DNA of 64,000 nucleotides. It comes from Cladobotryum mycophilum (lineage: Eukaryota > Ascomycota > Sordariomycetes > Hypocreales > Hypocreaceae). The position numbers were made by a program, and so were the translations under genes. Under the pieces are notes generated by a model. The model saw nothing but the letters and a program-made list of their open reading frames with translations. It searched no databases and was not told the DNA's origin. The stretch spans positions 372,001 through 436,000 of the forward strand of contig JAVFKD010000013.1 of the NCBI GenBank assembly GCA_036429605.1, written 5' to 3'. How positions within the stretch are numbered: position 1 is the first letter of the stretch; each line of letters starts with the position of its first letter. This document shows, piece by piece, positions 36,582 through 48,800 of the stretch.

Positions 36582-37110
36582 TCACCAGAACCCCGACTCT
36601 TTTCTCCGCTGCTTCGTCTACACCTCGTTAGCAAAATCTCCCTCCCATACACCCTCAATAGGCATTATAGTTGAACTCACCCAAGCCTCTTTACAATCTC
36701 GATACGCCCTACTCAAAAGTTCAGTCCCCATCCTCAAAAACCATCACTCTCTCTCCCGGGGGGTGGAGGGGTGGGAGTTCCCAATTCCTTGTCAAAAAAA
36801 AACACAACATACTGGAAATATTCTCCGCACATAGACTTATCCCCCTTATTCCTGAAAAGGCAATTATAGCTTCGTTTCGCAGCTTCTTGGCACGGATCGT
36901 AAAACTGACTCTTCGACTTGCTACACAGACACCCCCATCATTGCTCAGTTAGCTAAAAGAAACTACCTCAGCTAGTTAAGGAAAAAAAGGGAACATTGGT
37001 GTTTGGTGATGGTTGTGAACTTGCCTTTCGAATTGCTGCTTCGTCTCGTCTGACCAAGGACCGCCCTTGGGGTCTTGCGACGTAGGAGGTGTGTCTTCTT
37101 GGTCGGCCAT
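36582..37110 (-). CDS. COX23: COX23, twin Cx9C mitochondrial intermembrane-space protein
   Basis: A small, easily missed gene of 85 residues in four exons: 37110-37025, 36920-36813, 36708-36681 and 36617-36582. Phases agree at all three junctions. Cox23 is an intermembrane-space protein needed for cytochrome c oxidase assembly, linked to copper delivery and imported by the Mia40 oxidative pathway. The coiled-coil-helix signature is complete: FYDPC with Cx9C between residues 39 and 49, then RNKGDKSMC with Cx9C between 60 and 70 (GEYFQAYRDC). The protein ends KQRRKESGFW. The N-terminus MADQEDTPPTSQDPKGG is soluble, as in the family. The first intron begins AG|GCAAGT, a GC-AG intron; the others use GTATGT and GTGAGT, the last with a GCTAACG branch site. 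Exon 3 is only 28 bp. Confidence 0.93.
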
Positions 37111-37253
37111 GGTCTAGCGGCGATTGAAGCTGTTTGACGCAAGAGACAAATTGAGGTTGTCGGAGGAATATCGGTAAGGCGCGTGTGATGTCGCTGAAGT
37201 GCGCAATTTAGCCCTTACGTCATTTGTCCTTTATCTCTTCTATCAACGCCAAC

Positions 37254-37288
37254 ATCACACATCACACATCACACATCACACATCACAG
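37254..37288. repeat. ATCACAC heptamer repeat
   Basis: Five tandem copies of a 7-bp unit (the last ends in G instead of C) in the 234-bp gap between the COX23 start and the GGTase-I beta stop codon. It lies in the likely COX23 promoter. Confidence 0.9.
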
Positions 37289-37344
37289 CTCCAAAGTCTG
37301 GATTCAACGACTTCATTCAGAACCCGGCATAACCTACATCCAAA

Positions 37345-38814
37345 TCAAGTCGCACCAGACGTTTTCCCCCAAAACTCATCCGTCCCCCATCCATCCTGCC
37401 CCTGCCCCTGCCTCCGCAACCCCTCCAAAAGTCCTTCCCTCGCTCTCTCAATCCTCCGCACAGATTCCTTACTGCAGCACAACCCTACATCCAGCTCCTT
37501 GAGGTCCGGCTCGCCCATCATGGACAGGGCAGCCAATCCGAGATACGAGTGATATATATCCGGAGGCCCGCCCACGGCTTTGGAAAACCCACCTATTCTG
37601 TGTTGTGTAATCTCTAGGATGTAATTGCGCGATGGCTTGACATCAAAGAGACTGGCGCTGTCAAGCAACTACAAGACAAGATACGGCCCATTCATCATCA
37701 GCATCATCATCATTTCCGTGATTCAATGCGCGCAAAAGGAAAGCTCAACTCACGTGCAACGTCCCACCAACCCACCAGCAATAGCAAGTATCAGCCTTCT
37801 TATTCCACCTCCCGTTGAAACCAACATGCCTGCAGCAGCCGTCCTCTAGCTTCAATTCGCCAAGCTTGGCCTCGAGGTAGTTTTCCTCTGTTTCGTCTTT
37901 TTCCTCTTGGCTGGACAGGTAGGCAAACTGCCTGTGCGCAAGCCATTTGAGGAATGCAGGGCGATTCGCAATGCCGTCTTGTAGAGCTGAACGGGAAGAG
38001 GGTTGGCGATCTAGGAGTGCGAGGGCGGCAATGGCACAATAAGCGTAGCCAGCTGATGCGTGCGGTTAGTAAAGAGTTGACACGATACCAAGTGATTACA
38101 TACCGTGAGACTCTTGTTGTGACGACTCTGAAAGGCCACCATCGTACGTCTAATCCATCAGCTTCATCACTTCCATTAATCACCACCATGGGGGAAAAGG
38201 AAACTCACCTGCACCCCTCGAATATGTTCAACCATCTTGTCCACATCAACATCCTCCTCCCACAACCCATCCCCCTTTTCAACCTCACCCCTCAACATCC
38301 ACCGTATCGAGGCCGCCAAATAACTATGCCGCATATCCCTCCCCCCAACAGACTCCCCATCCCACAACACCTGCCCAAAGCTCCCGTCACTTCTCTGCAG
38401 CCTTCTCAGCCAGCTCAGCAGCCTCTTGCGATCCACGCCGGCAAACGCCGCCTTCTGCTCCTCTTCCGACTGCTCCTGCGCCGCTATGCCCAGCAAGAGG
38501 AGCGCAAAGAAAGTGGCCGCCAGATTGGGTGTCCCCTTTTCGGCGTCCTTTCCCGGGAGGACATGCGTCGGACTACCGCAGAAGCCCCCATCGGGATGCT
38601 GGAGACTGAGGACCCATGTTCGAACAGCCGCGCGGTCCTTGTCCGTCAGGGGAACGGACAGGAGATCCAGGGATGAGTAGATGAAAAAGGCAAAAGTGAG
38701 TCTAGTAGAGTCGTTGCCAGTGTAGGCAGTTGGCAAGTATGTGCTGTGACAGCGCTGCCAGTACTTGATGTGTCTTGGCTTATCCAATTGAGGCTCCGAG
38801 TCTGTCTCAGCCAT
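37345..38814 (-). CDS. CDC43: geranylgeranyltransferase type I beta subunit
   Basis: The beta subunit of protein GGTase-I, which attaches geranylgeranyl to CaaL proteins such as Rho1 and Cdc42. Four exons: 38814-38209, 38149-38104, 38052-37754 and 37668-37345, giving 424 residues. The start at 38814 (MAETDSEPQL) is preferred over an in-frame ATG six codons upstream. Prenyltransferase alpha-alpha repeats are visible: LQHPDGGFCGSP, LQRSDGSFGQ, TYDGGLSESS..HAGYAYCAIAAL and GGFSKAVGGPPDIYHSYLGLAALS. Zinc ligands of the family can be placed: Asp and Cys in LEDGCCRH and the His of PDIYHSYL. The N-terminal RHIKYWQRCHSTYLPTAYTGNDSTRLTFAFF motif is typical. Introns use GTGAGT and GTATGT donors. Confidence 0.95.
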
Positions 38815-39604
38815 GGTGAGTCCTTTATGCAATACTGCTGCTTCTAGGGCGCAATCTAGAGACCAATTGGCTGTGCAAATCTTCAGTGGGGCCTTTAAAT
38901 GTTGACGCGGATGATATGAGATTGTTCGAGTTGAAAGAATAATAAGACGATAAATACTGGGTTCGCCTTGAGTAGAGGTAGACAGCCCTGAAGAAGCTCA
39001 ATCATCTAGCTCGTAAGGTGTTCGTCTCACAGCCCTGGAGCTCAGCTCTACTAAAGCTCTAGCTCTCCACCGAACACCACTCACTCACTGCTCTCACTGC
39101 TCTCTCACTGCTAACATTGGGAATAGCACCTGAAACAGTGGAGGAACAGTTAACGGCGGTACGTACCCTACAGCTGTCAACTGAGCCACATCCACACCTA
39201 AATTACGCCACAAACCGACCCTCCTTGAAACACCACCAATCGAGAGACAACGATATAAATCGATCCCCCTACAACACTTTGGCCGCCCCATGTGACGCAC
39301 CTTTTTCCCACTTAGACTTTGTGTAACCATAACTGTCTTTTAGTTGGCATCTCCGCCTCATTTTTTCTCTTCATTTCTTGAGGAGGACTCATCTTCACTT
39401 TTTTTGCTACATAATTTCTCCCCATCTCTATGAGCTGAAACTACCCCGTATATCAACTCCGTTGACAAGCGATTTAGTAGTGCCACGTATCTACATCTCA
39501 CCAACAACCCCCTTTTTCTCATTTACAGGGACTCTCTCATATACAAGCACTCATATACGAGACTTCTCTCTCATACATATACACAACCCTCACTCGAAAC
39601 AACC
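38815..39604. promoter_or_regulatory. divergent promoter region of CDC43 and ILM1
   Basis: 790 bp between two divergent start codons. It contains AGCTCT-rich DNA (about 39030-39065) and a C/T-rich leader before ILM1. The function is inferred from gene orientation only. Confidence 0.6.
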
Positions 39605-39978
39605 ATGGCGCTCATATCCTCCAAGACAATCATAACCTCCATATCCCTCTTCCATCTCACCATCGCCTACTTCTTCCTCACCAACCCAAAAACCATAGAC
39701 GACCAGGGACTAGTCTTTGTCCTGGGAGAGAGCATGGGCTTGGTAAGTTCTTCATTCACTCAGCCCCCCTTCAAGCCTCCAAGCAAGAAGAAAAAAAGAA
39801 GAAGAAGACATATGCTAACAATTCATATTCCACAGCCCGAGGTTCGCGGCTTCGATGCTCAAAGCCCAGCTCTAGCCCTCCTCGCAGTCGTCCTCGCCTT
39901 CTTCGGCCTAAGCGACCTCGTCTCCCTCTCCATGCCCGAAGAACTCAGCGCCATCTACTACTGGGGAACCCAAGGTCC

Positions 39979-40013
<35 letters not shown>

Positions 40014-40347
40014 CTTTTTCATTCTTATCCCCATTTACTAAACATCCTTTCAGCCCCCTCCGCTTCTTTCTCTCCATGCTTCTCGTCTTCTACTCCTACA
40101 CCTTCGGCCCTTCATCCCCCTCTTCGGCTCCTCTGCTCCCCGAAGCGGCAGCGCAGGCCACGTTCCCCATCTCTCCCCCGCCTCACCATCCGCCGGCGTA
40201 GGCGACGGTCTCAAGAACAGAGTCTTCTTCACCTTCATGTTTGTCGAAATGGTCGGCTGGTTCTGGGCTTGGATCACCCTCCGCGAGGAGAGATCTGGCC
40301 TCCTGGACAAGATGAGGAAGCAGCATGAGCATGAGCATCATCACTAA
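39605..40347 (+). CDS. ILM1: Ilm1-like membrane protein, reading frame broken at two C-runs
   Basis: Resembles Ilm1 (increased loss of mitochondrial DNA), a small multi-pass membrane protein linked to mitochondrial DNA maintenance in yeast. Exon 1 is 39605-39742 (ISLFHLTIAYFFLTNPK), exon 2 begins at 39836 (PEVRGFDAQSPALALLAVVL) and ends near 39974 with a GTCCGT donor, and exon 3 begins at 40054. Family-like sequence in exon 3 lies in two different frames: LRFFLSMLLVFYSYTFGPSSP and then LFGSSAPRSGSAG...VGDGLKNRVFFTFMFVEMVGWFWAW to the stop at 40345-40347. Adding one C to each C5 run (40054-40058 and 40116-40120) would put everything in one frame. An alternative donor (GTTTCT) would fix the first break but not the second. 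Either the sequence has homopolymer errors or the gene is decaying. Hydrophobic segments near both ends fit a polytopic protein. Confidence 0.8.
39982..40010. repeat. (TC)n microsatellite in ILM1 intron
   Basis: About 14 TC units inside the second intron of ILM1, just after the presumed donor, making this intron almost pure pyrimidine. Confidence 0.93.
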
Positions 40348-40889
40348 AGCCTTGGAAAACCCATCTTTGCTCTGGTTAGCTGGATATAGTAACGTCGCCA
40401 TATTCAAACTTGATGCGTTGAAGTTTTCATTCCTTTGCAAGTTGCGCACACATAAACATGTTTGTTATACCCTCGCAATAATGAATATACTATTAAACTT
40501 TCTTTAATAAAAGAACAAACAAACAAACAAACCTTTGATACAATGAACCAATCCGTCACACCTTGCTCTTTTCTCTTTCTTTTTTTTCTTTTTTTTGAAC
40601 ACAATGAAGCTTTTTAGAATATCCATGGCTATGGTGGGTATAATACAAAACGCCCGCCGTTTTCCCTCACACCAAATCAAGAAAAAACATGGAGTATTAT
40701 AATAAGATAAAGAAAAGGGGGATGATGTGCGCCCGACGCTCTAGTTCGCCTATACTTTTATCAACAGCAAAAAAAGGTTAATCTCATCATTAAGGGAAAT
40801 CCCAGGGTAAAGTTTGCCACAAGTAGACATTTTGCCCAGCCCAACAATCCATATAGTTTTCTTCTTCTTCTTTCCCCTTCAATCATCCT
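40348..40889. other. convergent 3' region between ILM1 and kinase gene
   Basis: AT-rich with a CAAA repeat (about 40515-40533) and T-rich runs (about 40570-40600). It holds the 3' UTRs of two convergent genes. No gene was recognised. Confidence 0.6.
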
Positions 40890-43800
40890 TCACGCGTATT
40901 GTACAGGTTTCATACGGATGTTTAGTGGGTCAGACTTGACCTCAGTCGGCGTCCGTGGCGTTTGGCAATGCACAGCCGTTGTGGGTGTTAGTCCCTCATC
41001 TTCCAGGATCTGCTCCTCGATGATTTCCCCAGGTCCGCCTACCAACGGGGTGAATGCTTCCACTTCTTCAATCTCCTCCTCTTCGTCCAATTCACCCATG
41101 TCATCCTCCTCTTCCTCTTGGATGGTGATTTCTCCTGACCGCCGTCCTAAACCGGTAGCACTCCCACTACGAGAATGTGCATGCACGCCAACGGACGGAT
41201 TGCGGCCACCGTGACCAGCGCCAAAGCTGAGGGTAGGACCTTTGAAAAGATTCTTCTTCCGTTTGGCAAATAGTACTCCTCCCCCAGAGCCGAATGGATT
41301 GGGAGATCCGGGTGGCTGTGGGTGATTAGATGGCATTCCCTCATTGTAAAGATTCAACGGAGCAGGAGCGCGTACTAAGCGAATATTGGAAGGGAATTGG
41401 GAATTTGTTGGAGTAGCTGGAAGTACCTTGACCGAGTGGTGCGGCGATTGCCCCCGACCAAGCGCCGTCTTGGACGTCGAAACAGAACCTGTAGAGCTTG
41501 TTGACGAGGCTTTGGAATGGGTATGGTGGTGATGGTGCAAAGATCGAACAGAAGACACTGAGGATGAGGTTGATTTTCGTCCCCGCAAGCCAGCCGACGA
41601 CCGACGCATCGTTGACCGGGGAGTCAGTGGTGATGGTGACAATGACTGGCGCTTGTATGAATGCGAAGTTGTGATTCTTGGCCGGAGCGGTTGCTGGGAT
41701 GTCGACAGCGTAGTAGGCATGTTACTCCTGATGGTAGCAGTGTTATATCCAGTTCCGTTGGTTCTGGCCATCTGACTATTGGCCACCACCCCTTTCGGAA
41801 GTGCTGCTGTAGCATGAGACCCCGGCGACCCCGTCGCAGGGTATTTGCTCGTTTGGGGTCTAGGACTAGCATCATGACCGCTCTTGGTGCTGCCCTCCTT
41901 CTTATGCAGATCTGGTACGCTTCTACTTGTGCGTCTTTCATGCCCCCGTCGTCTTCGTGTAGTATTTTCTATAAACCAGTGGGTCCAGTTCTTCCAATGG
42001 GCGATAATGGCTTGGCTGGGCCTTTTCTTTGGCTTCTGCGAACCATTTGGGTCCTGATTTGATGCAGAGGTTCCAGGACTAGCCCCAAGGCCAAAGGATT
42101 CGGATGTAGTTACCAGGTGTAATGTTGAACCGCGAGACCTTGCACTCCGCACAAGACCTTCTTTTGGCGGCGGAATGGGCCGGTAGTTGCGTGTGGTAGA
42201 CTCGGAGCGAATAGAATCCTTGTCCAGTGGTGGTGGAGCGTTATCATCAGGACTATAGGGTCCATTCCGGTGGTGATAGCTCTCGGGAAGATCGGACATG
42301 CCCAAGTCACCATAGTATTGAGCGCTCCTGCGGTCTGTTCTCCCCCGGCCGATCGATGGCATCGGATCGCCTAGCCTGATAAACTGCGAAGTCAACCCTC
42401 CATCCTCATCCACGTCGTGCAGCACCGGAGCAATTCGCTCCAGCCTACTTGACGCAGCGGATAATCGACGCATTCCCCTCTCAAGCTCCCTCTCTTTCCT
42501 CTTGCGATCCTTCCGCAGCATTTTCCTTTCCTCCTTCTCGAGGAGAAGCGTCCACCAGCCTCCCAAGGCATCACATCTCTGGGAGAGGACACTCTCAATC
42601 ACCGAGTCGATATCCACACCAGCGCTTCGCATTCGGTGTAAGCACTCCTTTTCTATCGATGTCGAAAAAGGAGGTATGGATTTTGTATTGAGGATTACTT
42701 GTTGAGCAGACGCATGTTCGGCAAGAAATGGGTGGGCTAGAATTTCCGGCAAGCCAGGGCGGAGGAGCGGCCGTTTCGAAAGAAGTGCTTTTATGAGAGG
42801 AATCGCCTCAGCGGGTACGTGATCGGGAAATTTTGGTTCTTCGGTGAGAATCTTAGTTCGCGTCACATTGTCGTCGTCGTCGTCAAAAGGTAATTCTCCA
42901 CAGAGCAGGGCGTAGAGTATAATGCCTAGACTCCAAACATCGACCTTTTCGCCGGCATATTTCTCTCCCTTTAACATTTCTGGCGCAGAATAGCATATTG
43001 TGCCGCAAAATGTCTGGAGGTGATTCGTTCTACCCTCATACTCTCTCGTGAAGCCAAAATCGACCAGTTTGACGTTCTCGTGCTTATCAAAAAGGATATT
43101 TTCGAGTTTAAGATCGCGATGGACGCAGGAGTGCATGTGGACATAGGTTACGGCGCCAACGAGTTGGGCAAAGATCTTTTGGACCTTTGCCATCGGGAGA
43201 GGGCCATGATCGAGGAGGTAGTTGTAAAGCTCGTCACCTAGGGTAGTCAGAACGAGCTTCAATCAAGTAGCGGTTAAGAGCGTATGGCAGCGGGAGTGGC
43301 TTCAACGCATGCATACCTGAGCAGTACTCAAGAACCATCCATACCAAGCTCTCCGTCACAATGACCTCGTATAGTCGTGCGATATGCGGGTGAACGAATT
43401 GTCGGTGGTGATGGATCTCGCGGGCTAGGTTGGAGTCGCTTCTGTTGGCGGACTTGAGAACAACCTGGGTAAACTATAGTTAGCTCGCGTTCTATGCCAA
43501 CAGCTGTTTTCGTGTCTCGGAGCTTGAGGGAATGGCAACGGTGCTCACCTTGGAGCCATTGGTGAGCTTATGCGATGCTAGATAGACCTTGCCGAAGGAT
43601 CCTTTGCCAATTAAGCGGCCGAGGGTATAATTGCCAACCGATCGAAGTTCATGGCTCGAAAACTCGCTGCAATAGTGAAGCTCCAGTCAGCAACCTCAGT
43701 GGAGCGCGAAGTCAGTCACGGCAATGGGTAAGACTCACTCTAATAGCTGCTGATATGAATTGGCAAGCTGCAAAACCAAAATAACCCGTCAGAACACGGC

Positions 43801-43890
43801 TTGTCCCTCTCAAGTTTTGTTTATAGCTCTGATCAAACCCACCTTGGCCTTCCGTCCATGCGCCTCAGCCTTCCCCTTTGCCGTCTGCAT
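40890..43890 (-). CDS. CAMK/SNF1-type serine/threonine kinase (Kin4/Ppk1-like)
   Basis: Five exons: 43890-43843, 43767-43739, 43666-43549, 43464-43317 and 43237-40890, giving 896 residues with all phases consistent. After a short basic N-terminus (MQTAKGKAEAHGRKAK) the kinase domain starts near residue 38. It shows NYTLGRLIGKGSFGKVY, the catalytic Lys in VVLKS, HSCVHRDLKLENIL, LVDFGF and CGTICYSAPEML. The kinase is followed by IEKECLHRMRSAGVDIDSVIESVL and a long basic coiled segment (EERKMLRKDRKRKERELERGM). The last ~550 residues are low-complexity Ser/Pro/Arg-rich, with a His run and an acidic patch (EEEEDDMGELDEEEEIEEVE). The domain order fits fungal Kin4/Frk1/Ppk1-type kinases; I cannot choose an orthologue. 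All catalytic residues are present. Confidence 0.9.
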
Positions 43891-45832
43891 GCCTCTCCGA
43901 TGGTGTGCGCCGGGACGCGCGCTCTGTGCCGGCAGGTTGCAATTATGCGTATGTACGTATGCGAGATTCAGGTCGTTATCAGGGCGGGCAGGTGAAAAGG
44001 TGGTGCTTCAAGAACGCCTGCCAAGCAAGGGGAACGGGATCCAGTCGCAATCGTCCCTCTTGGTTGGCGTTGGGTCAGGCTCGGCGTCAGGCTCCAGCTC
44101 AGCCCTTCTCTTCCGTGTGCCTGTGGGTGGAATGTGTGTATTGTATGTCTCTCGGTGGTAGCCGTTACTGTATTCGATACTGTGCGTGTAAGAGGAAGGG
44201 GGGGGGGGGGGGGACAAAAAACAATGGTGTGAAATCTAATAAGGGTGTGTTCTGGCAAGGTAATGTTGGTGTCTTCGTCTCGTAAGAGTAGGCAATAAGT
44301 AAGTAGTAGGTATGTCGAAGAGATTGCGATTTCGAAGAAAAGATAAAACGAGCAGCTTCAAACAGAAATGGATGGCATTAAAATTGGATTCGAAAGTTGA
44401 CAAGCTGAATTGTTTGTTGTCTTGTTTTTTTGGCAAAGGGGCCAGGTCGTATTACAAGTTTGTAGAAATAACAAGGTCAAAAAGGTGGTAAAGTAAGGCA
44501 GATGGGAGAATGAAGATTGCTGATTGGGAAATTTCGACATGGATGGATGACACTGGAGACTCATTCGAGGTGGGCTGCTGGCTGGGGACGGCCTAGACTG
44601 GGTACTACTGCTACCTCCAAGGTACCAGTATGGGTACGGGTATCCTTTAGCGAACTAGGGGCTTCCAAGGTTGTCTTGGGGGTTGTAGTGCTATAGCGTG
44701 CTGCTATAGCGTGCTGGTGATAGTGGGTTGGAGTACCATGTTTCGATAACGGATATCTATCTATCTGTAACTCGGTACCTTGCTATTCATATGATCCATC
44801 ATTGATTGCATTGCCCATGTAGGTATGGATCTCAAGGCGCCATTGTTTGCCCTCCGTGTGTTGGTTGCACAAAATGCCCAGTGATAATAGCAAATTACGG
44901 AGTAGATGCATCTCCATCATCAGGCTCGAGTAGTATTACAATTACAACTACAACTACAATTAATGACTTCCCCCACACTCACACAATCAATGTAACGCGG
45001 GCCGATGCTTCCATGGCTTTTTGATTGTGTTAAATAGGAATCATCCCACGCTAAACCTGGAACGGGCAGTGATCAAATTACCGGTCTGTGGCTTGATCGG
45101 AGAAAAAGACAATTGTGGCTAAAATTATTCCGGTATGGCTTCAAACTCCATAGACGGTCATGATCGACGAATGAGTGCTCCTCTATTATTCTCGTTGCAT
45201 TTGGTTATCATCAACACTCTTCATTTTTGACAGTTATTATTCTTCTCTACTCTAGTATATCTTGTCTGCAATTTTCATGTCTTACCATTTCCTCCACCTT
45301 CATGGCATACTAACTGTATTGTTGTACCTCCTTCATATTGAATCAGAATCACCAGTCCTTTATGTGTCATCTCAACATCCAGGAAACCAACCACGTTGTT
45401 TACGTGCAAGTTTGTACTGCTACAGGAGACAAAAAGGCCCATCATGGATATCACCGATCAAAGCACTCGTTACATAACCTTGTTATCATCTGTGTTGGGT
45501 GGTCTCGCAGCCTCAGTCATCGTAGTGCTACAGGGTAGGCCTCAGTTTCTAGTTTTCAAACCAGTGTAATCCAATATTTTTCCAATTACCAACACCTCTC
45601 TCCCTAGAGAGCCCCCTTTGTCCAACCTTTTATTTTATTTTACATCGGCACCCCCAAACTCCAGTCATGGTAATACCCATTTGTAATGCAGTACATGAAG
45701 GCATGCTGGTATCTCGGCATGCGATGCTCCTAATAGTATACATACCTATACAAAGAACCCAAAGTCATTTGTCCGTCCTCAAACGGAGACTGAATGCCTG
45801 AGAGGAGAGAGAAATCAATACACGTAACGCCC
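43891..45832. other. 1.9-kb gene-free region between kinase and SWR1
   Basis: Upstream region of the kinase gene and 3' flank of SWR1. It contains a G16 run (44198-44213), TAGGTA/GGTACC motifs (about 44610-44640) and AT-rich DNA. Short open frames here do not look like proteins. Confidence 0.6.
44198..44213. repeat. G16 homopolymer
   Basis: Sixteen consecutive G bases in the kinase upstream region. This long run could form a G-quadruplex-like structure. It also shows that long G runs were not uniformly collapsed in this sequence. Confidence 0.9.
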
Positions 45833-48800
45833 TCATCTCTTTCTAGTATCCTTTCCCTTTTTCTTCCCCTTCTTCTTGTCCTTTGGTAGCTCCAGTTTGG
45901 TGTGCTTTAACTGCTCCATCATGACCGAGAGCATATACTCATCAATGTTACCCAGTTTGTCGCCCCACGCATTGTACTCCTCGAGTTCACCCACATCTGC
46001 CACGTCTGGTCCGTCCAATATCCCTATACCGCCATCAAGAATAGACTTGCCTGCTGGCGTTCCTTGGCGCGTTGTAGAGGCTCCTGATCCCGCACCAGCA
46101 GCCTTTTCCGTGAAGTCGGCATCGTCTGCCTGAATCTCCTTCTCAGCAACTCGGGCGGCGTCAACGTCCTCTTTGTCCTCTGCCTGCTCAAACACCCGGC
46201 CAACTCGGCGATCACTGCTGCCTTCGGACCCACCGAGAACCAGATCCAGGGCAGCGTCTGCAGCAGCAACGCCTTCGCTCATAAAATCAACCTTTTCGCC
46301 AAGGACATCTCTAATAGAAGGCTTGTTAAAAGAATCCGTATTAAATTCGCCCTCTTGAATGACGACATCATCTAACATTTGCTTTTGTGACGCCTTGCGA
46401 AGAATGTTGGCTTCGATCGTGTGCTCGCTAACCAGACGATATATGTGAACGTCTCGTGTCTGACCAATACGATGACATCGATCTTGACATTGCTTGTCCA
46501 TGGCAGGGTTCCAGTCTTGGTCATAAAATATGACAGTATCCGCGCCTGTAAGGTTGATGCCTAACCCACCTGAGCGTGTTGATAAAATGAAGCAGAGAAT
46601 ACGAGAGTCGTGATTGAATCGGTCCGTCAAAATTTGACGTTGCTCAACCTTGGTAGCACCATCCAGACGAAGGTATTTGTGACCATGGATATTGAGGAAC
46701 TGTTCTAGGATATCCAATACCTTTGTCATTTGTGTAAAGATGAGTGCCCGATGACCTCCGGCTTGCAGCTTACGGAGTAGCTTATCCAGTGCTTGTAGCT
46801 TGCCGCAGTCGTACTGTAGAAGACGCCTGTCGGGGAACTGAATGGTGAGGCGCATCCGAGCCTCATGCCAAGGATCTGGAGGAGATTGTTTTGGTATGAA
46901 AGGCGCCCATCGCACTGGCGCTGAGAGCTTGAGGTCTTCGTCGGTGAATGTCTCGACACCTTTTCGACCAAGAACAAACTGGTTGAGGTCACGGGTCACT
47001 ACTGCTGGTGTGACGCATGAGAACTTTTCAATCGTCGTCTTGAAGCTGTGGGCTCGTTGGTTGAGAGATGGTGTCAAGGCGCGCATAAAGTCCGTGTCAG
47101 ACTCGAACCAGTCTATAATCTTCTGCGGAACCTTTGACCGGGGTTTGGAGGCACGCTTGTGAGGGCTAAGGGTCACCAAGTCTACCACGTTCTTCCCATA
47201 GATTGGCCTCTGTTGGCGACGAAGGGCATTCAGATAGACGCAGTGTTGTAACTCCTCAAACCGCCCCCACCGAGCTGCACTTTCAAGGTATGCGATATTG
47301 GACTCTACCGTCGATGGATCTAGGTTTGTGTACGCGTTTTGTGCCCTGCTTTTTTGGGCCTCGCGGAGCTCCATGAGGGCTCGATGTGAGCTCAATTGAG
47401 CGATGCTATCAGCCCTGACGGTCGACAAGTGCTCGTGCTGCGTTGGTACCAAGTTTAAAAACCCAAGATTGACTTTGGCCATTGGGTTCTCTGCTAATAA
47501 TGTCCGTCGCACTGTCCGTTCAATAGGATCGTACTCTGCCACAATCGATTTACGCATGCGAAATGAAGTCATAATCGGTCGATCGACAAAGAGATCCGGA
47601 TGGTTGCAAACCTTCCGCAGCTGCATCAGGCAGTTGATGATAGAGAGGTAATTACCAGATGACAAAGTGTCTCTGGTGTCGCTTCTCGCCAAGAAGCCAT
47701 CGTAGAGTTCTCTCTGACGTTTAGATAATCGGCAAAACTCGACATGCTCGTATTTTGCTGGCATTTGCTTCTCAACATCGGCCTTGAGACGTCGCAGGAG
47801 GTATGGACGCAGCACCTTGTGAAGTTTTGAAATGATTGCCTTGGCTTCATCGTCCATTTGATCTCTTCCATTTTCCAGGATTTGCGATTCTGGCTTGCGA
47901 AACCAATCATGAAACTCCTGCAAATCAGCAAATCCCCCTACCCCATTCTCGGCTGGCATCAGGAAGAAAAGTAACGACCAAAGCTCGGTTAGGTTGTTTT
48001 GAAGAGGTGTTCCTGTGAGCAGCAAGCGGGAATGGGTGTTGAAACCCAAGAGTGTTTGCCAACGTTGCGATTTGAAATTTTTGATATTATGTGCCTCATC
48101 AAGAATCATGTAATGCCATCGTCGGCGACGAAACACTTGCTGGTCCTGAAGGACAAGTTGATAAGAAGTGACGCAGACATTCCAAACGTCGTCATTGTTC
48201 CAACCCTGACGTTTCCGCTTCCGCTCTTCTTGTGAACCGTAGTAAGCCAGAATCTTGAAGCCGGGGCACCATTTTTTGAACTCCATTTCCCAGTTGAGCA
48301 TTACACTGGTAGGTACGATGACTAGGTGAGGACCCCAGACTTCATGCTCACAGGCGAGGTGGGCCAAGAGCGCAATTGTTTGAATCGTCTTGCCCAGACC
48401 CATCTCATCTGCCAATATACCGTTGGTGTTGTTGGAGTACAGACCGGCCAGCCAATCCAGCCCTTGACGTTGATATTCACGCAAGGTACCACGAAGGAGG
48501 AAGGGAACTTCGATTTTGTGGGTTGAAGGCGCTGGAGATGGCTCTGCGGTGTTGGACTTTGACACTTTGGCGTTCGTGGCATCGGTCTCGCTCGGTTGCT
48601 TGTCTGGCATTGGCGGTGGCTGCTTCTGTGGTTGCGCATCGCCATTAATGGGTTCTGCTTCTGGTGCTGGTGGTTCTTCGAGTTTGGAGGTGGTTGGTTT
48701 TACGGTTAGCGAAGTGTTTTCGGCCGATGAATCTTGATTATCGGTCATCACAGTGTCGTTGTTTGCAATCTCTGGAGGCGAATGGATACCATTTGTTGTA

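Noticed and set aside
44806..45024. Small Cys-rich open frame on plus strand
   Set aside because: Cysteines are irregularly spaced and the frame runs into simple repeats. No splice partners seen.
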